A DNA stretch of 64,000 nucleotides from Stutzerimonas azotifigens DSM 17556. GTDB taxonomy: Bacteria; Pseudomonadota; Gammaproteobacteria; Pseudomonadales; Pseudomonadaceae. The notes under the pieces were generated by a model. The model had not been told where the DNA came from and did no database searches. It was given only the letters and a program-made list of their open reading frames with translations. This document shows, one piece after another, positions 1 through 8,701 of this stretch (position 1 is its first letter; each line of letters starts with the position of its first letter). The translations under genes and the position numbers were made by a program. The stretch lies in contig NZ_AUDU01000018.1 in the NCBI RefSeq assembly GCF_000425625.1, positions 115,762 to 179,761 of the forward strand, written 5' to 3'.

Positions 1-25
1 AGGTTCGATTCCGAAAGACAAACGC

Positions 26-55
26 GTGGATAAGCCGCTGCGCGGCGTTATCCAC
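26..55. repeat. Palindromic intergenic repeat (GTGGATAA...TTATCCAC)
   Basis: GTGGATAA at 26-33 pairs with TTATCCAC at 48-55, and GCCGC/GCGGC pair inside around a TGC loop, giving a nearly perfect hairpin. It runs into CCCTAC, an ending shared with the repeats at 181-204 and 57927-57949. Small extragenic palindromes of this form are common in Pseudomonas intergenic DNA. Confidence 0.7.
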
Positions 56-180
56 CCTACGATGGGTGCAGCTGCGGATCGCCGCCCGGCCCAAGAGAAA
101 GTAACCAAGAGAACGACTCCCGGCATCTGGGTCCGGGGGCCGTCACGACGGGGAACGGAATCCAGGCCAGGGATGCACTC

Positions 181-204
181 TTGGTGGGCTGAAGCCCACC
201 CTAC
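181..204 (-). repeat. REP-like palindrome (GTAGGGTGGGCTTCAGCCCACC type)
   Basis: GGTGGGCT and AGCCCACC form the arms. The exact reverse complement of this 24-mer recurs at 57876-57899, with a close variant at 57927-57949, so it belongs to a dispersed family. Confidence 0.75.
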
Positions 205-275
205 TGCTGTCAAGGACTGAAAAGCGTCGCCCGGGGCGGGCCTTCCACAACAGCAGCCGGTGCATGCCGAACCCC

Positions 276-299
276 GTGGGAGGCGCCCTCGCGGCGATG
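276..299 (+). repeat. REP-like element (GTGGGAGGCGCCCTCGCGGCGATG)
   Basis: It opens with the GTGGGAG typical of Pseudomonas REPs and has GCGCC/GGCG pairing. Related copies are at 57728-57752 and, on the other strand, at 63232-63261. Confidence 0.55.
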
Positions 300-483
300 C
301 AGGCCGGCAGGCCTGCCAAGGACTGAAAGCATTCCCCCGGTCGGCCCCCCACTGGTCCAGTGCCGAAAAGCGTTACGGCTCTCGGCAGAGGCATGCCGCC
401 TCCACCGAAGAAAAAGCCGACTTCGACAACCCTTTACACAAAAAGTGCCATCAAAAAGCCATGACCTCTTGTCCGGATTTTTC

Positions 484-521
484 AGGCAACGTTTGCCTGG
501 CGTCAGAACCGCCTAGATAAT
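484..521 (+). promoter_or_regulatory. Probable sigma-70 promoter with inverted repeat over the -35
   Basis: TTGCCT at 493-498 and GATAAT at 516-521 are spaced by 17 bases, with 4/6 and 5/6 matches to the sigma-70 consensus. A perfect inverted repeat, CAGGCAA-CGT-TTGCCTG (483-499), covers the -35 box and would suit a repressor or activator dimer. Transcription would start near 528 and leave a leader of about 88 bases before the first pigment gene. This is the only good promoter-like sequence seen before the operon. Inferred from sequence only. Confidence 0.5.
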
Positions 522-615
522 GCCGGCACCTTCTGGCAGCAGGCCGGATGCTTGTGGGGCAAGGACGTCGTCACGCCCGTTGAGAATGGCTCATCCGGAG
601 CGCTGAGAGTCAAGC

Positions 616-1335
616 ATGGTTGAATTCAACATCGAGCGGTGGCAGGCATGGGCACCGGGACTGGAGTGTCCCGCATCCTGGTCACGCTGGGCCGCGGCCC
701 CCTGGCCGCTGGAGCCGGCCGACGCCCAGCCCGCCGTCGACTTCCTGCCGGCCATGCAGCGCCGCCGCCTGAGCCGCCTGGCGCGCATGGCCTTCGCCGT
801 GGCGGCCCCGCTGGCCGACGGCCGCCCGCCGATGCCGCTGGTGTACGTCTCGCGGCACGGCGAAACCCCTCGCAACTACGCGCTGCTCGCCGAACTGGCG
901 CGCGAGGAGCCGCTCTCCCCGACCCAGTTCAGCCTCTCGGTGCACAACGCCTTCATCGGCCTCTGGTCGATCCTGCGCGGCGACCCCAGCGAGATGACCG
1001 CGCTCGCCGGCGAAGGCGACGGCCTCGAGCATGCGGTGCTGGAAGCCGCGATGCTGCTGGCCGAGGGCGCCCCGGCGGTGCTGCTGGTGGTCGCCGAGGA
1101 CCAGCCGCCGGCCATCTATGGTCCCTGGATCGACGACGTGCCCTGCCCCTACGCGGTCGCCCTGTTGCTGACCCCGGGGCAGGACTGGCGGCTGGCCCTG
1201 GAGCCACCCAGCGCAGACGCCGAGCCGAGCGCCAGGCCGCATGCCCTGGAGCTGGTGCGCGCGCTGGCGCTCGAACATCCTCAGATTCGTCACTCGTGGA
1301 AGAGCCGCCAATGGAACTGGCAACGGACGCACTGA
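616..1335 (+). CDS. Beta-ketoacyl synthase-like chain-length factor (APE)
   Basis: A 239-residue protein of the short ketoacyl-synthase-like family (ketoacyl-synt_2 type) found in aryl polyene clusters. It keeps a thiolase-fold half, with a segment around 'PLVYVSRHGE' and 'SPTQFSLSVHNAFIG', but has no catalytic cysteine in the usual TACTS context. It therefore cannot condense on its own and probably acts as the partner subunit that sets chain length for one of the full KSs downstream. The ATG at 616 has only a weak ribosome site. It overlaps the next gene by 25 bases and opens the operon. Confidence 0.85.
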   Translation: MVEFNIERWQAWAPGLECPASWSRWAAAPWPLEPADAQPAVDFLPAMQRRRLSRLARMAFAVAAPLADGRPPMPLVYVSRHGETPRNYALLAELAREEPLSPTQFSLSVHNAFIGLWSILRGDPSEMTALAGEGDGLEHAVLEAAMLLAEGAPAVLLVVAEDQPPAIYGPWIDDVPCPYAVALLLTPGQDWRLALEPPSADAEPSARPHALELVRALALEHPQIRHSWKSRQWNWQRTH

Positions 1336-2120
1336 ATTCCCGCCCCGGCCCCCCCTGGCTCTGGCGCCTGGTCGCCACCGGCCTGTCGTTCCTGCTGTTC
1401 GGGCTCGGCGGCCTGTGCCTGCGCCTGCTGATCTTCCCGCTGCTGGCGCTGCTGCCCGGCGACGCCACGACCCGCCGCCGGCGTGCCCGCGCCACGGTCA
1501 GCCGTCTGTTCTGGTGCTTCGTGCAGTTCATGTACCGCGCCGGCGTAATGACCTATCAGGTGGAACACGCCGAGCGTCTGGGCCGCCCCGGGCAGTTGGT
1601 GATCGCCAACCATCCCTCGCTGATCGACGTGGTGGTGCTGATCGGCCTGATCCGCGACGCCAACTGCGTGGTCAAGCAGAGCCTGTGGGACAACCCCTTC
1701 ACCCGCGGCCCGATCCGCGGCGCCCGGTACATCAGCAACAGCGGCAGCGCCGACATGCTCGACGAGGCCGCCGCGGCGCTGCGTGAAGGCCAGACGCTGA
1801 TCGTCTTCCCCGAGGGGACGCGCACCACGCCCGGCGAGCCCCCGCGCTTTCACCGCGGCGCCGCGGCCATCGCCCTGCGCGGCGCGCAGGTGGTGACGCC
1901 GGTGGTGATCAGCGTGACGCCGACCACCCTGACCAAGGCCGAGCCCTGGTACCGCATTCCGTCGCGACGCTTCCACTTCCACCTGCGGGTCGGCGAAGAC
2001 ATCGACCCGCAGGCCTTCGCCGCCCGCGGAACGGCACCGATCGCCTCGCGGCAGCTGAACGAACATTTGCACCGACACTTCATAAAGGAGCTCGCACTGG
2101 ATGAGCCGACTGCAGCTTGA
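1311..2120 (+). CDS. 1-acyl-glycerol-phosphate acyltransferase-like (PlsC family)
   Basis: A 269-residue membrane acyltransferase. After an N-terminal hydrophobic segment (about residues 20-45) it shows the PlsC blocks: 'VIANHPSLIDVVVL' carries the catalytic HX4D motif and 'IVFPEGTRTTPGE' is the acyl-acceptor block. In aryl polyene clusters such enzymes are thought to join the polyene carboxylate to a lipid or other acceptor in the inner membrane. I chose the ATG at 1311 because the protein begins directly before the membrane segment. An upstream start at 639 would only read through the previous gene in another frame. It overlaps the first ACP by 20 bases. Confidence 0.88.
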   Translation: MELATDALNSRPGPPWLWRLVATGLSFLLFGLGGLCLRLLIFPLLALLPGDATTRRRRARATVSRLFWCFVQFMYRAGVMTYQVEHAERLGRPGQLVIANHPSLIDVVVLIGLIRDANCVVKQSLWDNPFTRGPIRGARYISNSGSADMLDEAAAALREGQTLIVFPEGTRTTPGEPPRFHRGAAAIALRGAQVVTPVVISVTPTTLTKAEPWYRIPSRRFHFHLRVGEDIDPQAFAARGTAPIASRQLNEHLHRHFIKELALDEPTAA

Positions 2121-2367
2121 AATCAAGCAACTGATCATCGACGCGCTGGGGCTGGAAGACATCGCACCGGAGGACATCGTGGCCGACGAGCCGCTGTTCG
2201 GCGACGGCCTCGGGCTCGACTCGGTGGACGCGCTGGAGCTCGGCCTGGCGATCCAGAAGCGCTTCGGCATCAGAATCGACGCCGAGGCCAAGGACACCCG
2301 CAAGCATTTCGCCAACGTCGACAGCCTGACCGCCTTCGTCGAGGCCAACCGGCCCGCGGTCGCCTGA
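2101..2367 (+). CDS. Acyl carrier protein 1 (APE)
   Basis: An 88-residue carrier protein with the phosphopantetheine site GLGLDSVDALEL; the modified serine is Ser41. It holds the growing polyene as a thioester during elongation by the type II synthase encoded downstream. Its start lies inside the end of the acyltransferase gene, so it is translationally coupled. It is followed nine bases later by a second, different ACP. Two ACPs side by side are a hallmark of aryl polyene clusters, where one may handle loading and the other elongation. Confidence 0.92.
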   Translation: MSRLQLEIKQLIIDALGLEDIAPEDIVADEPLFGDGLGLDSVDALELGLAIQKRFGIRIDAEAKDTRKHFANVDSLTAFVEANRPAVA

Positions 2368-2376
2368 GGAGGGAAC

Positions 2377-2634
2377 ATGGACAGCCGCAACGAGATTTTC
2401 GAGACCCTGCGCGAGGCGCTGGTCGAGCTGTTCGAGCTGGAGCCCGAGCGCATCAGCCTGGACGCCAACCTCTACGAAGACCTGGAGATCGACAGCATCG
2501 ACGCGGTCGACCTGATCGACCACCTCAAGCGCCAGACCGGCAAGAAGATCGCCGCCGAGGATTTCAAGTCGGTGCGCACCGTGTCCGACGTGGTCGAAGC
2601 CGTCCATCGGCTGACCCATCCAGAAACGGCCTGA
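2377..2634 (+). CDS. Acyl carrier protein 2 (APE)
   Basis: An 85-residue carrier protein with DLEIDSIDAVDLIDHL; Ser40 is the phosphopantetheine site. It differs clearly from ACP1, with an acidic N-terminus and a lysine-rich C-terminal half, so the two are not a recent duplication. A GAGGAGGG ribosome site lies just upstream. The two ACPs probably have separate partners among the KS pair, ligase and dehydratases. Confidence 0.92.
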   Translation: MDSRNEIFETLREALVELFELEPERISLDANLYEDLEIDSIDAVDLIDHLKRQTGKKIAAEDFKSVRTVSDVVEAVHRLTHPETA

Positions 2635-2708
2635 GCCGCCGATAACCCGGCAGCCCCGCCGCCGCCCGGCGCATGGACCGGTCGGCAGGCGCCCTGCGTG
2701 GAACCGAG

Positions 2709-3287
2709 ATGAACGCAACCCACCCCGGGGCCAGGACGCCCTGGCGCCGCCTGACCGGCGCGGCCTTGCTGGCCGCCGGCCTCGCCTACCCCTTCGCCGT
2801 CTACTTCGGCGCCGCCGCGCTGTCGCCGCGCGTATTCGCGCTGCTGCTCGGCGCGCTCTGGCTCGCCCGCGCGCTGCTCGGCGTGCGCTCGCCGGGCGGG
2901 CGCTGGGCGGCACTGGCGGCGCTCGGCTTCTGCCTGGCACTCGGCCTGGCCGACGACCCGACGCTGCTGCGCGGCTATCCGGTGGCGATCAGCCTGGCGC
3001 TGCTCGGCCTGTTCGCTGCCAGCCTGGTCAGCGGGACGCCGGTGGTCGAGCGCCTGGCGCGCCTGCAGGAGCCGGAGCTGTCCCCCGCAGCGGTGCGCTA
3101 CACGCGCAAGGTGACCTGGCTCTGGGTCGGCTTCTTCGCCTTCAACGCCGTGGTCGCCGGCGCCCTCGCGCTCTGGGCGCCGCTGGCCTGGTGGACGCTC
3201 TACACCGGGCTGATCGCCTACCTGCTGATGGGCCTGCTGTTCGCCGGCGAGTGGCTGGTGCGCCAGCGCGTGAGGGCCCGCGCATGA
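2709..3287 (+). CDS. Integral membrane protein of APE clusters (COG4648-like)
   Basis: A 192-residue protein with about six hydrophobic segments, the first near residue 16 after an Arg-Arg motif, so the N-terminus is probably cytoplasmic. Proteins of this kind accompany aryl polyene and related KS/ACP clusters; their job is unproven, with a part in membrane handling of the product most likely. Two starts are possible. I prefer the ATG at 2709 (GGAACCGAG upstream) over 2673, which has no ribosome site and adds 12 polar residues. The last four bases overlap the ligase gene. Confidence 0.78.
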   Translation: MNATHPGARTPWRRLTGAALLAAGLAYPFAVYFGAAALSPRVFALLLGALWLARALLGVRSPGGRWAALAALGFCLALGLADDPTLLRGYPVAISLALLGLFAASLVSGTPVVERLARLQEPELSPAAVRYTRKVTWLWVGFFAFNAVVAGALALWAPLAWWTLYTGLIAYLLMGLLFAGEWLVRQRVRARA

Positions 3288-4954
3288 ACTGGACGCCGCT
3301 GCAGGAGCTGCTGCTCGAAGCGCCCGCCGACGCGCTCGCGGCCCTGCCCGAACTGACCCGCGACCGGCTGCGCGAACGCGCCCTGGCGCTCGCCGGTGCG
3401 CTCCAGGCCCGCCGCATCACACGGCTGGCGGTGCACCTGGACGATGCCGGCGACCTGGCCATCGCCCTGCTCGGCGCCTGGCGGGCGGGCGTGCGCGTGC
3501 TGCTGCCGGCGGATCTGCGGCCAGCCAGCCGGCAGCGCCTGGCGCAGCACGTCGACGCCTGGCTCAGCGATGCCGCCGGCGACCTGCGAATCACCGATCT
3601 GCAAGGAAATCCGCTGCCAGCCGCCGCGCTCGATCTCGACTTCGAGGGCCTGGTGCTCTGCACCTCGGGCTCCACCGGGGCGCCCAAGCTGATCGCCAAG
3701 CAGCTGCGCCAGCTGGCCAACGAGGTGGCCACCCTGGAAGCGCTCTGGGGCGCCGAACTGGGCAGCGCCTGCGTGATCGGCAGCGTCTCGGCGCAACACA
3801 TCTACGGCCTGCTGTTCCGCGTGCTCTGGCCGCTCTGCGCCGGGCGCCCGTTCCTGCGCCAGGCACAGCCGTTCCCCGAGGACCTGCAGCAGGCGAGCCT
3901 GGTCCGGCCGGCGTTCTGCTGGGTGGCCAGCCCGGCGCTGCTCAAGCGCATGGGCGACAACCTCGACTGGCCGGCGCTGAGCGCCGTGCGCCGGGTGTTC
4001 TCCTCCGGCGGCCCGTTGCCGGATGACGCCGCGCGACAGCTCGAGCGGCGTCTCGGCCAGGCGCCGACACAGATCTACGGCAGCTCGGAGACCGGCGGCG
4101 TGGCCTGGCGCCAGGCCGACGACTACTGGCAGCCCTTCGCCGGCGTCGAGCTGAGCCAGGATGCCGAGGGCGCGCTGCGCATCGCCTCGCCCTGCCTGCC
4201 CAACGGCCATGTCGAACAGACCGCCGATGCCGCCGAGCTGCAGAGTGATGGCCGCTTCCGCCTGCTCGGCCGCCTCGACCGCATCGTCAAGCTGGAAGAA
4301 AAGCGCATCTCGCTGCCGATGCTGGAGCAGGCGCTGGCCGGCCATGCCTTCGTCAGCGAAGCGCGGCTCGGCGTCATCCAGGACAACCGCGCCTACCTCG
4401 GCGCGCTGGTGGCGCTCAGTGCCGAGGGCTTGCACGCGCTGCGCAACGGCGGCCGCCGGGCACTGATCCAGGCGCTGCGCCAGCACCTCGGCCGCTACTG
4501 CGAGGCGCTGGCGCTGCCGCGCCGCTGGCGGCTGCTGCTCGAACTGCCCGGCAACGCCCAGGGCAAGCTGCCGCAGACCGAGGTCGACGCCCTGCTGCAG
4601 GCGCCACGCACGCTCGGCCCGGACTGCCTGAAGCGGCATCCCGACGACGCCGGCGGCTGGCTGCTGGAGCTGCGCGTGCCGCCGGACCTCGCGCATTTCG
4701 GCGGGCACTTTCCGGCCACGCCGGTACTGCCGGGTGTCGTCCAGATCGACTGGGCGCTGGGCCTGGCACGTGAATTGATGGATTTGCCGTCGCGTTTCCG
4801 GGGCATGGAGGTGCTGAAGTTCCAGCAGCTCGCCCGCCCCGGCGACCGGCTGGCGCTTGCCCTGCGCTACGACCAGGCGCGCGGCAAGCTCTATTTCGCC
4901 TACCGCAATGGCGAAACGCCCTGTTCTTCAGGGCGCATTTTACTGGGGGAGTAG
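3284..4954 (+). CDS. Acyl/aryl-ACP ligase fused to a 3-hydroxyacyl dehydratase domain
   Basis: A 556-residue fusion. Residues about 1-450 are an AMP-forming ligase with the P-loop TSGSTGAPK and the YGSSETGG block; it should activate an aromatic acid such as 4-hydroxycinnamate and load it on an ACP. Residues about 460-556 form a hot-dog dehydratase domain with [12 protein letters not shown]. His475 and Asp489 occupy the catalytic positions, and the aspartate resembles FabA rather than the glutamate of FabZ. The protein could thus both start the chain and dehydrate hydroxyacyl intermediates. The start overlaps the membrane-protein stop (ATGA type). The ligase makes no contribution to fatty acid housekeeping that can be seen here. 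Confidence 0.88.
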   Translation: MNWTPLQELLLEAPADALAALPELTRDRLRERALALAGALQARRITRLAVHLDDAGDLAIALLGAWRAGVRVLLPADLRPASRQRLAQHVDAWLSDAAGDLRITDLQGNPLPAAALDLDFEGLVLCTSGSTGAPKLIAKQLRQLANEVATLEALWGAELGSACVIGSVSAQHIYGLLFRVLWPLCAGRPFLRQAQPFPEDLQQASLVRPAFCWVASPALLKRMGDNLDWPALSAVRRVFSSGGPLPDDAARQLERRLGQAPTQIYGSSETGGVAWRQADDYWQPFAGVELSQDAEGALRIASPCLPNGHVEQTADAAELQSDGRFRLLGRLDRIVKLEEKRISLPMLEQALAGHAFVSEARLGVIQDNRAYLGALVALSAEGLHALRNGGRRALIQALRQHLGRYCEALALPRRWRLLLELPGNAQGKLPQTEVDALLQAPRTLGPDCLKRHPDDAGGWLLELRVPPDLAHFGGHFPATPVLPGVVQIDWALGLARELMDLPSRFRGMEVLKFQQLARPGDRLALALRYDQARGKLYFAYRNGETPCSSGRILLGE

Positions 4955-4956
4955 TA

Positions 4957-5799
4957 ATGACCGAGTACAACGAAACGGCGCTTGCGCCAGCCACGGATGG
5001 TTCGAAGACCGATGCCGACCTGTCGGCTTCGCACGCCAGGGTACCGGCGGCCCATGAAGAGGACTGGTTCAAGCCGTGCGCGGTGATCCCGGTCTACAAC
5101 CACGAACGCACGCTGCCCGAGGTGGTCGCGGTGCTGCTCGCCGAGGACCTGCCGTGCATCCTGGTCGACGACGGCTCGCACCCGGTCGCCGCCAAGGTGA
5201 TCGACGCGCTTGCCGCGCAGCCTTCGGTGCACCTGGTGCGCCATGCCCATAACCGGGGCAAGGGCGGCGCCGTAGTCAGCGGCCTGCGCGAAGCCGCACG
5301 GCTGGGCTTTTCCCATGCCCTGCAGGTGGACGCCGACGGCCAGCACGACCTGAGCGCCGTGGGCCGCTTCCTCGACCGCGCCAGCCAGGCGCCCGACGCC
5401 GTGGTCTGCGGCTATCCGCAGTTCGACGCGAGCATCCCGGCCAGCCGCCGCTACGGCCGCTACCTGACCCAGGCCTGGGTCTGGATCAACACGCTGTCGA
5501 TCTCGATCCGCGACTCCATGTGCGGCTTCCGCGTCTACCCGCTGGCCACCACCCTGGCGCTGACCGATTCGGTGCAGATGGGCTCGCGGATGGATTTCGA
5601 CAGCGAGATCCTGGTGCGCATGCACTGGCAGGACCAGCCGATGGTCTGGCTGCCGACCCGCGTGCGTTATCCGGCCGATGGCGTGTCCCATTTCCGCCTG
5701 TGGCAGGACAACCTGCTGATCTCGGCGATGCACGCGCGGCTGTTCTTCGGCATGCTGGTGCGCGCCCCGGGCCTGATCTGGCGCCGTCTGCAGGGATGA
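4957..5799 (+). CDS. Glycosyltransferase family 2 (APE)
   Basis: A 280-residue GT-A fold enzyme. 'CAVIPVYNHERTLPEVV' starts the nucleotide-binding part, 'CILVDDGS' is the first acidic motif and 'LQVDADGQHD' the metal-binding DxD region. It resembles the polyprenyl-phosphate hexose transferase branch and would transfer a sugar to the pigment or its lipid carrier. The ATG is two bases after the ligase stop with GGGGGA just upstream. The first ~40 residues are polar and unlike the core family, so they may be a local extension. Confidence 0.88.
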   Translation: MTEYNETALAPATDGSKTDADLSASHARVPAAHEEDWFKPCAVIPVYNHERTLPEVVAVLLAEDLPCILVDDGSHPVAAKVIDALAAQPSVHLVRHAHNRGKGGAVVSGLREAARLGFSHALQVDADGQHDLSAVGRFLDRASQAPDAVVCGYPQFDASIPASRRYGRYLTQAWVWINTLSISIRDSMCGFRVYPLATTLALTDSVQMGSRMDFDSEILVRMHWQDQPMVWLPTRVRYPADGVSHFRLWQDNLLISAMHARLFFGMLVRAPGLIWRRLQG

Positions 5800-6737
5800 G
5801 CCAAGGCCCGGCGACCAGCCCGCACTGGGCCGATCAGCGCGAGCGCGGCAGCTTCGCGCTCATGCGCCTGACCGCCTGGCTGGTCCGTCGGCTCGGGCGC
5901 CGCGCCATGGCCCCGCTGATCCATGGCATCGTCGCCTACTTCTTCCTGTTCGGCCGCCAGGCGCGGCGCAGCGCCTGGCAGTACCAGGCGCGCCTGGCCG
6001 CCTGGAGCGGCCGCGCCGAACTGCAGCCGACCCGAGCCTCGGTGTTCGGCCAGTTCCGCGCCTTCGCCGACGCGCTGCTGGACAAGCTCGACGTGTGGAA
6101 CGGCCGCCTCGGCCGCGAGCGGCTGGTGATCCATCATCCCGAGCAGGTGCACGCACGGCTGAACCAGGGCCGCGGCCAACTGCTGGTCGGCTCGCACCTG
6201 GGCAACCTGGAAGTCTGCCGCGCGCTGGGCGAACTGGGGCGCCAGGTACGGATGAACGTGCTGGTGCACACCCGCCACGCCGAACGCTTCAACCGCCTGC
6301 TCGGCGAAGCCGGCGCCAGCCACCTGCGCCTGATCCAGGTCAGCGAGCTGGATCCGGCGGTGATGCTGCAGCTGTCCCAGCGCCTGGACGACGGCGAATG
6401 GCTGGCGATCGCCGGCGACCGTGTCCCGTTGCACGGCGGGCGCGTCACAGAGGCCAGCTTCCTCGGTCACCCGGCGGCCTTCCCGCAGGGGCCCTGGCTG
6501 CTCGCCGGGTTGCTGCAGTGCGGCGTCAATCTGCTGTTCTGCCTCAAGCAGGGCGAGCGGTACCACGTGCACATGGAACCCTTCGCCGAACGCATCGGCT
6601 GGCGCCGCGCCGAGCGCGAGGCGGTGATCCGGCAGTGGGCCCAGCGTTATGCCGACCGCCTTGCCGCGCGCTGCCTGGAGGCACCGCGGCAATGGTTCAA
6701 CTTCTACCCGTTCTGGATGGACCATGAACAACCCTGA
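5796..6737 (+). CDS. Lipid A lauroyl-acyltransferase-like acyltransferase (APE)
   Basis: A 313-residue member of the LpxL/HtrB-like superfamily. It has a hydrophobic N-terminal segment near residue 45 and the catalytic HX4E motif in 'VGSHLGNLEVCRALG'. 'IAGDRVPLHGGRV' is the second conserved block. It is the second acyltransferase of the operon and is a candidate for anchoring the polyene to its outer-membrane lipid. The start codon overlaps the glycosyltransferase stop by four bases. Its end overlaps the ammonia lyase by 14 bases. Confidence 0.87.
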   Translation: MSQGPATSPHWADQRERGSFALMRLTAWLVRRLGRRAMAPLIHGIVAYFFLFGRQARRSAWQYQARLAAWSGRAELQPTRASVFGQFRAFADALLDKLDVWNGRLGRERLVIHHPEQVHARLNQGRGQLLVGSHLGNLEVCRALGELGRQVRMNVLVHTRHAERFNRLLGEAGASHLRLIQVSELDPAVMLQLSQRLDDGEWLAIAGDRVPLHGGRVTEASFLGHPAAFPQGPWLLAGLLQCGVNLLFCLKQGERYHVHMEPFAERIGWRRAEREAVIRQWAQRYADRLAARCLEAPRQWFNFYPFWMDHEQP

Positions 6738-8262
6738 CCCCGTGATCTTCGGCGACAACCACCTGCGCATCGAGGACGTGCTGGCGGTGGCCGAGCAGCG
6801 CCGGCCGGCGCGCCTGCCCGGCGACCCGGCGTTCCGTACCCGCATCGCCCGCGGCGCGGAATTCCTCGACACGTTGCTCGACCGCGAGGGGGTCATCTAC
6901 GGGGTCACCACCGGCTACGGCGATTCCTGCGTGGTGGCCGTGCCACTGCAGCAGGTCGAGGCACTGCCGCGGCACCTCTACACCTTCCACGGCTGCGGGC
7001 TCGGGCGCCTGCTCGAACCCGAGGCCACCCGCGCGGTGCTCGCCGCGCGCCTGCGCTCGCTCACCCACGGCGTGTCCGGCGTGCGCTTTGAACTGGTCGA
7101 GCGGCTGCAGCAGTTCCTCGCCCACGACCTGCTGCCGCTGATACCGGAGGAAGGCTCGGTCGGCGCCAGCGGCGACCTGACGCCGCTGTCCTACGTGGCC
7201 GCGACCCTGTCCGGCGAGCGCGAGGTGCTGTTCCGCGGCGAGCGCCGCAGCGCCGCCGAGGTGCACCGCGAGCTCGGCTGGGAACCGCTGGTGCTGCGCC
7301 CGAAGGAAGCGCTGGCGCTGATGAACGGCACCGCCGTCATGACCGGCCTGGCCTGCCTGGCCTACGCGCGCGCCGACTACCTCCTGCAGCTGGCGACCCG
7401 CATCAGCGCACTGAACCTGGTGGCGCTGGAGGGCAACCCCGAGCATTTCGACGAGCGTCTGTTCGCCGCCAAGCCGCACCCTGGCCAGGCCCAGGTCGCC
7501 GCCTGGCTGCGCCAGGACCTGGCGATCGACGGCCCGACGCCGCCGCTGCACCGCCTGCAGGATCGCTATTCGCTGCGCTGCGCCCCGCACGTACTCGGCG
7601 TGCTGGCCGACAGCCTGGGGCTGCTGCGTCAGTTCATCGAGACCGAACTCAACAGCGCCAACGACAACCCGATCATCGACGCGGAAAACGAGCGCGTGCT
7701 GCATGGCGGACATTTCTACGGTGGGCACATCGCCTTCGCCATGGACAGCTTGAAGAATCTGGTCGGCAACCTCGCCGACCTGCTCGACCGCCAGCTCGCG
7801 CTGCTGGTCGACCAGCGCTACAACCACGGCCTGCCGAGCAATCTGTCCGGCGCGCCGGCCGAGACCGCCATGATCAACCACGGCTTCAAGGCCGTGCAGA
7901 TCGGCGCCAGCGCCTGGACCGCCGAGGCGCTGAAGAACACCCTGCCGGCGAGCGTGTTCTCGCGCTCTACCGAATGCCACAACCAGGACAAGGTGAGCAT
8001 GGGCACCATCGCCGCGCGCGATGCCCTGCGCAGCCTGGAGCTGGCCGAACAGGTCGCCGCCGCCACGCTGCTGGCGGCCAACCAGGGCGTCTGGCTGCGC
8101 CAGCGCGAGGCCGGCGCGCGGCCGCTGCCGGAACCGCTGGCCGCCATGCGCGCGCAGCTGGCCGCAGACTTCCCGCCGGTGGTCGAGGACCGTGCCCTGG
8201 AAGGCGAGCTGCGCCTGTGCCTGGCGCGCATCCGCGCCCGTGCCTGGAGGCTCTATGCGTAA
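6724..8262 (+). CDS. Aromatic amino acid ammonia lyase (HAL/TAL family)
   Basis: A 512-residue lyase. The MIO cofactor would form from ASGD at residues 148-151, within GSVGASGDLTPLSYVA. The catalytic tyrosine loop 'VIYGVTTGYG' is at about 57-66. It removes ammonia from an aromatic amino acid to give the arylacrylate starter. The residue pair that sets substrate choice aligns to Phe88-His89 in 'LYTFHGCGLG'. By my recollection of the families that is neither the Ser-His of histidine lyase nor the His-Leu of Rhodobacter tyrosine lyase. Tyrosine is the likely substrate because APE starters are 4-hydroxyphenyl based; this is inference. There is no hut gene nearby, which argues against histidine breakdown. 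Confidence 0.88.
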   Translation: MNNPDPVIFGDNHLRIEDVLAVAEQRRPARLPGDPAFRTRIARGAEFLDTLLDREGVIYGVTTGYGDSCVVAVPLQQVEALPRHLYTFHGCGLGRLLEPEATRAVLAARLRSLTHGVSGVRFELVERLQQFLAHDLLPLIPEEGSVGASGDLTPLSYVAATLSGEREVLFRGERRSAAEVHRELGWEPLVLRPKEALALMNGTAVMTGLACLAYARADYLLQLATRISALNLVALEGNPEHFDERLFAAKPHPGQAQVAAWLRQDLAIDGPTPPLHRLQDRYSLRCAPHVLGVLADSLGLLRQFIETELNSANDNPIIDAENERVLHGGHFYGGHIAFAMDSLKNLVGNLADLLDRQLALLVDQRYNHGLPSNLSGAPAETAMINHGFKAVQIGASAWTAEALKNTLPASVFSRSTECHNQDKVSMGTIAARDALRSLELAEQVAAATLLAANQGVWLRQREAGARPLPEPLAAMRAQLAADFPPVVEDRALEGELRLCLARIRARAWRLYA

Positions 8263-8701
8263 GGACGGGGTGTTGCGGGCGGAGGTCGACATCCTCGTGC
8301 CCTTCTTCGACGTCGACTCGATGGACATCGTCTGGCACGGGCACTACGTGAAATACCTGGAAGTTGCGCGCTGCGCCCTGCTCGAGCGCATCGGCCACAA
8401 CTACCAGCAGATGCGCGCGGCCGGTTACGGCTGGCCGATCATTGATCTGCAGCTGCGGTATGTACGCCCTGCACGCTTCAACCAGTGGGTGCGCGTGCGT
8501 GCCGACCTCGTCGAATGGGAGCACCGGCTGAAGATCAACTACCTGATCAGCGACCCGGCCACCGGCGAGCGGCTGACCCGCGGCAGCACCGTGCAGGTGG
8601 CGGTGGAGATCGCCAGCCGGGAGATGCAGCTGGCCTCGCCGGCGGTGTTCGTCGAGGCGGTGGAGCGGGCGATCGGCCGGGAGCCGGGCGATGCGCGCTG
8701 A
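8255..8701 (+). CDS. 4-hydroxybenzoyl-CoA thioesterase-like hot-dog thioesterase
   Basis: A 148-residue single hot-dog domain with 'FDVDSMDIVWHGHYVKYLEVAR', the catalytic block of the 4HBT/YbgC thioesterases in which the aspartate lies in helix 1. It probably hydrolyses stalled or finished acyl-ACP thioesters of the pigment. The ATG at 8255 lies inside the lyase gene with CTGGAGG six bases upstream. A REP element follows the stop directly. Confidence 0.87.
   Translation: MRKDGVLRAEVDILVPFFDVDSMDIVWHGHYVKYLEVARCALLERIGHNYQQMRAAGYGWPIIDLQLRYVRPARFNQWVRVRADLVEWEHRLKINYLISDPATGERLTRGSTVQVAVEIASREMQLASPAVFVEAVERAIGREPGDAR

Larger units (their letters stand above)
1..615. other. Repeat-rich intergenic leader, no supported gene
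   Basis: This 615-bp stretch before the pigment operon has short open frames on both strands, but none has a ribosome site, a family motif or a length above chance for such GC-rich DNA. It holds at least three REP-like palindromes (26-55, 181-204, 276-299), which explain most of the apparent coding. The last 130 bases hold the probable operon promoter. The left boundary is cut by the window, so the upstream gene is unknown. Confidence 0.7.

Noticed and set aside
6724..8262. Histidine degradation gene hutH
   Set aside because: No hutU, hutI or hutG nearby, and the gene is tightly coupled with polyene synthesis genes.
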